Shown here in pieces: positions 55,463 through 64,000 of a stretch of 64,000 nucleotides of DNA. Source of the DNA: Zea mays. Taxonomy: Eukaryota > Streptophyta > Magnoliopsida > Poales > Poaceae. A model generated the notes under the pieces. The model had not been told where the DNA came from. It made no database searches and saw nothing but the letters and a program-made list of their open reading frames with translations. Position 1 is the first letter of the stretch; each line of letters begins with the position of its first letter. Position numbers and translations under genes: made by a program. Location: positions 12,338,850 through 12,402,849 of the forward strand of contig NC_050102.1 in assembly GCF_902167145.1 (NCBI RefSeq), given 5' to 3'.

Positions 55463-56878
55463 CTATTTGATGCAATCGGGTTCGTCTACCCTGACTATCG
55501 TTATCCCATTCGAGGGCAGAAAAGAAAAGGCACAACTTCTGCGAAAGAAGAAGCTACAGCTGCTCCTAGTGAGCCAGCACCGAAAAGAAAAAGGATAAAG
55601 GTCCTCACACATCGGCCACGCTATATTGAACCAGCCTCGGTGCCTGAGTTCACCGGAGAGACCTCTTCGGCCACCGAGGCTGAAGAGCCAACCTTGCTGC
55701 CAGAAGTCACAGAACTGGCCGAAGCGCCAACAACAACAGAATTGGAAGAACCAAAGATTTTATTACCAGAAACCACAGAGATGGCCGAAGCGCCATCGAC
55801 AGAAAAGATGGAAGAAACAAAAGGATCAATTGAGGGATCAAAAATATCAGAAATTTTAAGTCCTTCAGTAGAAATTGAAGTAGCAAGAATTAAAAAGGGG
55901 CTAGCGGTGACTCGAAAAAGAAAAAGAATGGTCAATGTGCTAGATGTTCTGGAGACAATTAAGTCCTCAAGCACAACTCCGAAGAAGACTGTTGAAACTT
56001 TCGAAGCGGAAACTGAAATTTTTGATACTAAAGCTCCAAAGCAACAAGCTGAAGCTGAAGCTGGGCCTTCGGAGCCCACGAAGGTAAAATCCTTGGAAAC
56101 CGAGGAAGAAAAAATGACAGAGCCAACTCTTGTTTTCCACTTTCCTGAGACAATGGCTTCGTTCAAGAACCAAGCTGGAGCTGCTTCGGCTCCGAAGATG
56201 ATTCTCCCGATAACAGGCGGCTCATGCTCAGAGCCGGCTAACAAGAAACAGAAGAAGGAGGCACAGAGAAGAGTACAGCATGTTGGAGTGCAGGGACCCT
56301 TCATCAAGTCAAGATGGTCCCACATTCCAATCACCTTCTCCCAAGAGGATCTTCAGCTCAAGGATTTTCCTCATAACGATGCTATGGTTATTTCTTGCGT
56401 TATCAAAGGGTTTCTGGTCCACAATGTCTTGGTTGATACAGGCAGTGCAGCTGATATTATATTTGCTAAGGCCTTCAGACAAATGCAAGAGCCAGAAGAT
56501 AAGATTCATGATGCTACACACCCTCTCTGTGGCTTCGGAGGAAGACAGATTGTAGCACTGGGCAAGATCACCATGCCAGTGACCTTCGGATTCATCAACA
56601 ACACCAGAACTGAGCAAATTGTGTTTGACATTGTTGACATGGAATACCCTTATAATGCAATTATTGGTCGTGGCACCCTCAATGCTTTCGAAGCAATTCT
56701 TCATCCTGCTTACCTTTGCATGAAGATACCTTCGGATCAAGGACCCATTGCTATTCATGGAAGTCAGGAAGCTGCCAGAAGGGCCGAGGGAAACTGGACT
56801 GACTCAAAAGCAATCCATAATATAGATGGAGCTGAAGCCTGTGAACAGTACAAATTCAGAAGGGAGAAAGCAGCTTAG
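55425..56878 (+). pseudogene. Chimeric ORF: tRNA complement, inverted antisense-ORF piece, protease
   Basis: Open from the primer site to TAG at 56876. The first residues (VGLEPTTTR) are translated tRNA complement. From DAIGFVYPDYRYPIRGQKRK to about VKSLETEEEK (56120) it matches the antisense ORF of J, but here in the sense direction. After that comes Tat protease: FLVHNVLVDTGSAADIIFAK near 56430 with catalytic DTGS, then MEYPYNAIIGRGTLNAF. No gag domain is present. The gene is useful only for protease, if it is translated at all; no conventional start codon precedes the inverted part. Confidence 0.75.
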
Positions 56879-59800
56879 GCAGATCAGCCGAAGCCCATGC
56901 TCTTATGTGAGGACATAGCACAGCAGAAGGTGTTGTTGGGCTCCCAATTATCCGAAGAACAGGAGAAAACCTTGATAAGGTTTTTGTTCAACAACAAATA
57001 TGTTTTTGCATGGTCAGCCAATGATCTTTGCGGAGTTAACAGGGATGTTATTGAACACTCGCTCAATGTTGACCCATCCTTCAGACCCAGAAAGCAGAGG
57101 CTTCGGAAAATGTCTGAAGACAAGGCCGAAGGAGCTCGGAATGAAGTCAAAAGACTCCTCAGTGCAGGAGTTATCAGAGAAGTAAAGTACCCAGAATGGC
57201 TAGCTAACACTGTTATGGTAAAAAAAGGCCAATGGCAAATGGCGAATGTGTATCGATTTTACGGATCTCAACAAGGCCTGTCCGAAGGACGAATTCCCAT
57301 TGCCAAGGATAGACTCCTTAGTTGATGCAGCAGCTTCGTCAGAGCTTATGAGTCTTTTAGATTGTTATTCAGGCTATCATCAAATTTGGATGAAGAAGGA
57401 GGATGAGCCGAAGACCAGTTTCATAACCCCTAGTGGAACATATTGTTACCTTCGGATGCCTGAGGGGCTCAAGAACGCTGGAGGAAGTTTCAGCAGAATG
57501 ACTGCGAAGGTTCTTCAGTCTCAGATAGGCAGAAATGTGCTAACTTATGTTGATGATATCATTGTAAAAAGCACGAAACAAGAAAATCACATTGCTGATT
57601 TGCAGGAGACTTTCGCCAGTTTTAGACAAGCTGGTCTAAAGCTGAATCCAGAAAAATGTGTCTTCGGAGTAAAGAAGGGGAAATTTCTTGGATGCTTGGT
57701 TTCAACAAAGGAATTGAAGCTAATCCAAGTAAAATTGAAGCTATACTTTGAATGGAGCCACCAACTACAAAAAAGGGGGCCCAAAGACTGACAGGGAGGC
57801 TGGCATCTCTCAATAGATTCATATCCAGATCAGCAGAGAGAAATTTACCATTCTTCGAAGTGCTGAAATCAGCCGAAGTCTTTCAATGGGGACCAAGCCA
57901 ACAAAAAGCCTTCGAGGAGCTGAAACAATATTTGATAGATTTAACAACATTAACTCCACCAACACCAGGGGCTCCTTTGTTATTATATGTGGCAGCTTCG
58001 CACTCAGCGGTAAGTGCAGCACTTGTCCAGGAGAAGCTTGATGACCAAGTCAAGAAGCAGGTCCCAGTATATTTTGTATCTGAGGTTCTTAGTTTATCGA
58101 AGAAAAACTATACAGAATTGGAGAAGGTGTTATATGCTGTTTTGATGGCATCCAGGAAGCTTTGGCATTACTTTCAAGCATACAATATTGTTGTTCCTTC
58201 TTCGCAACCGTTGAAGGATATTATGAGAAATAGAGAAGCTACTGGACGGATTGGAAAATGGGCTGCAGAGCTCAATGAATTTTGCATTCATTATGTGCAT
58301 AGATCTTCGATCCAGTCTCAAGCGTTGGCAGATTTCATTGCTGACTGGACGCCAGGGGCTCAGGATGAAGAAACAAATAAAGATGCCGAAGTATGGACAG
58401 TGTTTTGCGATGGGTCTTGGGGAACCTTCGGAGCAGGAGCAGCCGCTGTGTTGGTCTCACCATCTAAAGTTAAAACTTGTTATGCGGCAAGACTCGATTT
58501 TAGTTGTACAAACAATATTACTGAGTATGAAGCCCTGCTTTTGGGCCTTCGGAAGCTAAAAGCAATGGGAATCAGAAGGGCCATTCTTAAAACTGATTCC
58601 CAGGTTGTTTCGGGTCATATCGACAAGAGTTGTAAGGCTAAGGATCCGAAGCTTGAAAAATATCTAGACACGGTCCGAAGAATTGAAGCTTCCTTCGAAG
58701 GATTTTCTGTCAAAAATATCCCTCGAGGACAAAATGAGCACGCTGATTTGCTAGCTAAGTCAGCAGCACAGGGGCTGCCCTTACCTTTGGATGTGTTCTT
58801 TGAAACAATAAAAGCACCTTCAGTGGAACTTCTTGAAAGAGCAGTCCTCAATATATCTCCTGTTTATAGTGAAGACTGGAGAACTGAGATCATCTCTTAC
58901 CTTCAGGGTAACTTCCTTTCAGATGACGAAACTTATAACAGGAGGATAGAGGCAAGAGCTCGCCCATATGTCATGATAGAAGGGGAGTTGTACAAGCATG
59001 GAGTTTGTGCTCCATTACTCAAGTGTTTATCTAGAGCCGAAGGCATAGAATTGATGAAAGAGATACATGCAGGCCTGTGTGGATCTCACATTGGATCTAG
59101 GCCGTTACTTGGAAAAGTCTTCCGTCAAGGGTTTTATTGGCCGAAGGCAGCTTCGGATGCAGCGGAATTAGTTCAAAAGTGCGAAGGTTGTCAGAAATGT
59201 GCAAGAGATCAAAAACAACCTTCGTCTCTAACTCAGCTGATACAACCCATCTGGCCATTGCAAAGGTGGGGCCTTGACTTGTTAGGTCCGTTACCACCGG
59301 CCCAAGGAAACTTAAGATATGTTGTAGTGGCTGTGGAATATTTTTCTAAATGGATTGAGGCAAAGCCTTTAGCCACAATAACTTCGGCCACCATTCAAAA
59401 GTTTTTCTGGCAGAATATTGATTGTCGTTTCGGAGTACCAAAGGCCATCACTGTAGATAATGGAACACAGTTCGACTCCGAAGCTTTCAGAGAATTCTGT
59501 GATCAAATTGGCACGAAGATTCATTTTGCATTAGTCAGGCATCCGAAGTCAAATGGACTTGTTGAAAGAGCCAATGGCATCATAATGACAGGAATAATGA
59601 AATTAATCTTCAATCAACCAAGGGGAAAGTGGCCAGATCAATTAATCAAAGTGGTATGGAGCCACAACACAACAACATCAAGGTCTACAGGCTTTACTCC
59701 ATTCAAATTATTGTTTGGTGACGAAGCAATAACTCCGGAGGAAGCTAAAACTGGATCAATAAGAGTAGTAGCTTCGGCAGAATCAGATTCTGAAGCTGAT

Positions 59801-60106
59801 CATTCTGTGGAAAAAGATGCTATAGAAGGGATCAGGCTTCAAGCTGTGGAGAACATCAATAAATATCAAGCCAAAACAATCAAATGGCATGATAGAAAGG
59901 TTCGGCTAAAGAATATTGAGCCAGGACATTTGGTGCTTCGGAGAGTGGCTAATCCAGATACAGTGGGCAAATGGCAGTTGAAATGGGAGGGACCTTTTTT
60001 GGTAGTATCTTCGTCAAGACCCGGTTCATACAGATTGAAGGATATGGACGGCAACGACATTCCTAGATCTTGGAATGCGGATGAGCTTCGGCGATATTAT
60101 GTATAA
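56879..60106 (+). pseudogene. Pol of L: RT, dual RNase H, integrase; two frameshifts
   Basis: It continues in the frame of the preceding ORF after the TAG. RT begins FRPRKQRLRKMSEDKAEGAR; an extra base in the A run at 57220-57226 shifts the frame and a missing base near 57710 restores it. YVDDIIVKS is near 57546. First RNase H: LLLYVAASHSAVSAAL, with Ala in place of the usual catalytic Asp, and KWAAELNEFCIHYVHR. Second, archaeal-type RNase H: VFCDGSWGTFGAGAAAVL, NNITEYEALLLGL, LKTDSQVV and GQNEHADLLAK (58390-58780), the mark of Tat elements. Integrase: HHCC 59060-59215, then GLDLLGPL, VDNGTQFD and NGLVERAN as the DDE triad. It ends RSWNADELRRYYV. No chromodomain. Confidence 0.92.
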
Positions 60107-60416
60107 CTTGATGTAATTTTTTTATATTTTTTATTTTTTCTTTCATGGCACCCTTTTCCTTTCTGAAGGGGGAGAAAGGTTTTTAATGGGGCCATCACAT
60201 GTAATTTCCTTTTTTAGCTCTATAAGAGTAAAATCCCCCAAAGATGTAAATGTAAAAACTGAGAACGCACCATCGAGTGCCGAAAAGAAACAGGGAAGAA
60301 GCTCGAAAGCCGTCCCTAAGGGGATGCGGAGCACGACGAAGCTACTAAAGAAGTCGCTCCAAAGGGGGCGCAGCGTAAGTTTTCTGCTCAAAAGTCGTTC
60401 CAAAGGGAATGCAGAG
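60107..60416 (+). other. L spacer after pol
   Basis: T-rich start (TTTTTTATATTTTTTATTTTTT), then sequence with AGTCGTTCC-AAGGGA-TGCAG blocks that lead into the 64-bp repeats. Noncoding. Confidence 0.6.
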
Positions 60417-60565
60417 CTTACAGCGAAAAGTCAACGCTGATACCGCCGAAAGTAAAAGGCGAAGAAGCTCCTAAGGAAGGCTTACAGCGAAAAGTCAACG
60501 CTGATTCCGCTGAAGTAAAAGGCGAAGAAGCTCCTAAGGGAGGCTTACAGCGAAAAGTCAGCGCT
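60417..60565 (+). repeat. 64-bp tandem repeat (L), about 2.3 copies
   Basis: Units start at 60417, 60481 and 60544, homologous to J's repeats and with the same CAGCG...CGCTG inverted repeat (here AAAAGTCAA in the loop). Confidence 0.88.
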
Positions 60566-61050
60566 GATATGTGATTGTTTCTAAGGAAATAACGGTTGTG
60601 ATTATGGCTTCGGATATGTGTTTGGACATTCATTTGCACACCACATTACATCATAACATTTGCATTCATAAACATTCATCCAGGCATATGTAGGATAACC
60701 ATCATCATAGCATAAGTGGTTGCTTCGGCAAAAAGGAAAAAAGTGTCTTTTGTACTTCGTCGTGTACAAAAAGAAGAGCTTCGGCAAAAAGGAAAAGCTG
60801 TTTTTTATGCTTCGCTGTGTACGAAAAGAAGGGAAGGTGTTTTTTCGCTTTCGGCTCAAAAAGATAATTTCGTCCACATCAAAGCACCTCATACATTAAT
60901 GGAAGGGTAAGATCATATTACAAGGTATGAACAAAATTCATTAAGAACTGTTTAGCCATATTTACAAAAGTTATTTCAAAAGTTTCTTGAGTTTTTCTAC
61001 AGTCCACTCCTACTGATCTTCATGGGACCTCAGCTTTGGCGTCATACTCT
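60566..61050 (+). other. L noncoding stretch between repeats and antisense ORF end
   Basis: Shares CATTACATCATAACATTTGCAT and GTGTTTTTTCGCTTTCGGCTCAAAA with J. Repeated TTCGGCAAAAAGGAAAA at 60723 and 60780. No gene seen. Confidence 0.5.
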
Positions 61051-63948
61051 TTAAACATCGGTCTCAGCTTCGTCATCCTGCATGAATTAAGTTGTTGTGA
61101 GTCAAAACCAAGTTTGAAGGAAAAGGTAAGCACAAGGTATGATTTCTTACTGGTTCAAGATGACTCCGAGCTTCGTCTCCAGCCTTTTCTCGCCCGCCTT
61201 TTGTCCATATCATCTTTACAAATCTATTAGAAATGCTTCGAGCGAGGTCAGGAATATCATCTAAAATTGATGGTGATAGAGTGAAATTGGGCCTATTAAC
61301 AATTTTTCCATGTTCGCAGCCAGCTTTTAGAAAAACTGCAGCAGTGCCCCGAGAAGCTACCCAGGCACAGAAATCACCGTGCCCGGCTATAACTTCGTCA
61401 AGCTCATCAATTTCACCCTCAATATGTTCGAAGGTCTTTGGTAAATCTTCAGCTGACGGGGTGAACTTCCCACTGCTAGCCCCGACTGAGTGGAAGATTT
61501 TTCTCAGTCGTTGAATACATTTATTGCTAAACTCCAAACATTTGTCTTGAAGGCTTGCCAATAATTTTTTCAAATCTGAATTTTGTTGGACTTCGGCTTC
61601 AAGTCTCGCATTAAGTTCTTGCTTTTCTTGTTCAAACTGTTCAGATTGATAGAGAAGCTTCGTATTCAATTCTGTTATTTTAGCTTCGGCTTCTGCCAAT
61701 AAGCCTTCAGTTGCCTGAAGTTCGAAGTTTTTCTTTTCAATGGTAGCTGATTGCTCTTTTATTTTGCTCTCTAAATTTTCAATTATAACCTCGTGTTTTT
61801 TGTCTTCCAGATCCTGCTGCATTTTCAAAGCCTTACTCAGCAGCATACTCTGCACATAAACAACCTTCGTTAGAAATGTCTTCGTTATTAAAAACAATAA
61901 AAGTCAAGGGAAAAATAGTTCACCTTGAAATTGGAATAAAATAAACTACCAACGATATGTTGTCGTCGGTAGCGGCTAATATCCGTTTCTAGCTTCGGAA
62001 AACCGATGCTCTTTGATAGAGTACCGATAATCTTAGCTCCAGTTTGATCTCGAATACAGTCTAATTTTTCATCGTCAATACCCCCGAAGAGGAGTGCTCC
62101 TGGTTTATATCCGCAAGATTTGGCATATTCTTTGAGCTCTTCTATTTCGATTTTTGACAGTTCTTGTCCAACTAAATTTTGAAACATGAAGGCTTCGTCC
62201 TCTGAAGTTTCGTCAGAGATTTCCTTTTCTTTCCCAGACACTGCGACCATGGTCTCCTAGGCGGCAGTCGTAACTTCTTCTGTCAGTATTTTGTCGATAT
62301 GTTCGATTGTGGTTTCCAAGTTCAAATCTTCGGTTGAGGTAGCTTCGGTAGTCGCGATCTCCGAAGGTGCGACTTCAATATTTGTTATTTCCTCAACCGC
62401 TGGTACCTTCCGAGCTGAGGCTCTCGGTGGTGTCTTGTCAATGACTTCTGTCACTGCGATGATTCTTTGTCTCTTTGTTTTAGTTGTTTCCTTCGTTTTT
62501 TCGGGCTCCTTTTCCTTCTGAAAAAACTTCGTCAGTCGAGGCCCTAATGGACTTAGCTTCACAGGCAGGGATTCAGTCATTACCTTCAAAATCTCTTCCA
62601 CGTCAGTGGCAGAGCGTGATGCGGGAGTCTCTTCTTCGTCGGATGCTTTTCGCTTCGGAGATGATACTTTTTTCTTCTTCGGAATTTTCTTCTCTTTTGG
62701 TGGTTCTTTCTCATCTTCATTTAAAGCTTCGGCTACCCTTTTCCTTTTCCGGCCTTCGACACCTTTATTCAGTTGTTCGTAGTCAGGGTATTCAAAACCC
62801 AAGGCGTCCAGCACTCGATTCAGTCTTCGCTTCGGACGGGTACCGAAGGCCGCAGTCATCAACTGATCTTCTTTTTTGGAGTAATTACCGAGTATTTCAT
62901 TGCACATTATTTCAATTGTGTCCAGCCACTCTTGGCAAGGCGTCTTAAAGTATTTCTTAAACTTGTAATAGTAAGGTAACCGTACAAGTTCTCCTTCTTT
63001 CTTCTCCCCCTTTAGCTTCGGCATTTCCCATTCTTTTAAAGTAGGAAAAACCCTGAAGGCCAAGAACTCTTGAACCAGGTCTCTCGTGCCGATATGCTCT
63101 GAAATAATTTTAAACTCAGCCAGTGCAGCCCAAGTGGGACCTTCTAATGACATTTGGCATCGCGGTCTTGTTTCTTCGAAGATCAATTCAAGAGGGCTTT
63201 GTACCAGCTTCTCTTTGTCTTCGTCAACTTTCACATAAAACCATTCCGACTTCCAGCCTGCCGGCCATTTGCTTCGGTAGCTGATTACAGGAAATTCCGT
63301 GGTTTTCCGATAAGCAAAATTATAACAACCAAAGTTATCATGCAATCCATCTTTTCTAGCCTTCGTCTGATAGTGCAGCTCATGAACTCGACAAAAGCTG
63401 TCGGCAAACGGCTCCACCGCCTGGCTTCGGAGGGCCCAGATATAAACACCAAGCCTAACGATAGCGTTAGGAGTCAGCTGATGAAAGTAGATCCCAAACT
63501 GCTTCAATACATCTGCAATAATCCCATGGAGGGGGAATCTCAACCCAGCCTTTAGAAAGCTCTTGAAAATGACTATTTCATCCTTCTCCGGCTTCGGGGT
63601 AGTTTCTTCCCCCCCCCCCCCCCCGAAGCGAAGTAGCTTCTTCTGACTCTCACTGAAATAACCCGACTTCACCATCTTGGAGAAATTAGCCTTAGAGACA
63701 GTCGACTTTCCGAAGTCCAAGTGGCTGGGCTTACTTGGCATGGCAATTTGATAATCATCTTCGGAATCAGTTTCCTCAATGTCTCCTTCTTCCGCTTCGG
63801 CAGTTGCCTGTTTTGTTTCAGCGGTGGGGATTTCTTCCGAGATTACCAGTCCGGATCGTTGCATCGCTTCGGAGATGGGAACAGTCTCCGATCCTTCAGC
63901 TTCGCCTCTTTCACGCTCAACCCTAGCGGTAGAGCGCACTCTAGCCAT
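61051..63948 (-). pseudogene. Antisense ORF of L (putative gypsy-type transposon / Transposase_28-like), spliced, one stop
   Basis: Minus strand, three exons, both introns phase 0: 63948-61924 (TTCAAG|GTGAAC), 61849-61151 (acceptor TTTATGTGCAG, donor AACCA|GTAAGA) and 61077-61051 (acceptor TTCATGCAG), ending DDEAETDV-stop. Start MARVRSTARVERERGEAEGS. The core at 63560-62780 carries FLKAGLRFPLHGIIADVLKQ, FHQLTPNAIVRLGVYIWA and HIGTRDLVQEFLAFRVFP, homologous to J's antisense protein. A basic linker (KKKKVSSPKRK) and an exon-2 coiled coil follow. A TAG at 62257-62259 interrupts exon 1, and a G16 run (63609-63624) lies in the coding region. Function unknown. Confidence 0.78.
63609..63624. repeat. 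C16 homopolymer in the L antisense ORF
   Basis: Encodes a Gly run on the minus strand (FGGGGGEETTPKP). J lacks it at the same place (DEGEKTCPTPEE). Confidence 0.75.
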
Positions 63949-64000
63949 TTAATTCTGGATTTTTTGGGAACTAAATACTTTTCTTCCGAAGTTTTTTCTC

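Larger units (their letters stand above)
54813..64000 (+). mobile_element. Tat-like Gypsy element L: protease-pol and antisense ORF, no gag (3' end outside window)
   Basis: 5' LTR 54813-55423, extended tRNA-Lys complement, a chimeric 5' ORF, pol to 60106, 64-bp repeats, and the antisense ORF to 63948; the 3' LTR is past the window end. It is inserted in Copia I gag (predicted duplication CCTCA at 54808-54812). It shares U5, primer type, repeat and antisense ORF layout with J. The layout fits the maize Cinful-type Tat group, a suggestion only. Confidence 0.88.

Overview
The window reads as intergenic DNA of a large-genome panicoid grass, most likely maize or a close Zea relative. The grounds are wall-to-wall nested LTR retrotransposons, a TCTATACTAC...CTAG Helitron, copia LTRs with GGACCGTCC or CCGGACAGTCCGG clusters, and Tat-lineage Gypsy elements with an antisense ORF. 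I see no ordinary host gene. The only host-gene-derived coding sequence is a decayed PP2C phosphatase fragment inside the Helitron.

Left part (1-8077), oldest layer: a truncated LTR (A, 1-1445); Gypsy integrase scraps (1447-1545 and 3401-3627) separated by an LTR with perfect termini (B, 1546-3400); a minus-strand Gypsy LTR (C, 3628-6147) that itself holds a solo LTR with a CTAGA target duplication (D, 3849-5534); then a plus-strand Copia element (E, from 6148) whose gag is cut at 8077.

Middle (8078-25042): element F, a non-autonomous LTR retrotransposon with very long LTRs (5' LTR 8078-14633, 3' LTR from 21255). It has no gag-pol. In its place is a diverged, dimeric, CT-rich tandem array. 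A minus-strand Helitron (G, 11542-13159) carrying the PP2C fragment sits in the 5' LTR and is absent from the 3' LTR. A related solo LTR (H, 16939-20653, target duplication TATAG) sits in the interior in the opposite orientation.

Right part (25043-64000): a minus-strand Copia element (I) interrupts F's 3' LTR and is itself split by three insertions. J (27546-34888) is Tat-like with gag and an antisense ORF but no pol. K (35207-50164) is a nearly intact chromodomain Gypsy element with 4,352-bp LTRs, an exact ATAGA duplication and an extra ORF before gag. L (54813 to beyond the window) is Tat-like with protease-pol and an antisense ORF but no gag. In L the gag position holds a 38-nt antisense copy of tRNA-Lys joined to an inverted piece of a J-like antisense ORF.

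Relative order from nesting: A/B/C first, D and E into C or after it, F into E, then G, H and I into F, then J, K and L into I. LTR divergence by eye puts K youngest (about 25-30 differences in 4,352 bp) and J older (about 12 in 681 bp).

Most interesting points: (1) the LTRs of F, H and K appear to hold a short two-exon reading frame across a GC-AG intron of nearly constant length (966, 977 and 983 bp), with a similar last exon in C; (2) the tRNA-primer read-through plus inverted-fragment structure of L, which looks like a frozen template-switch product; (3) the gag-only J and pol-only L pair, which share U5, primer type and a 64-bp repeat lying where sense and antisense genes converge.
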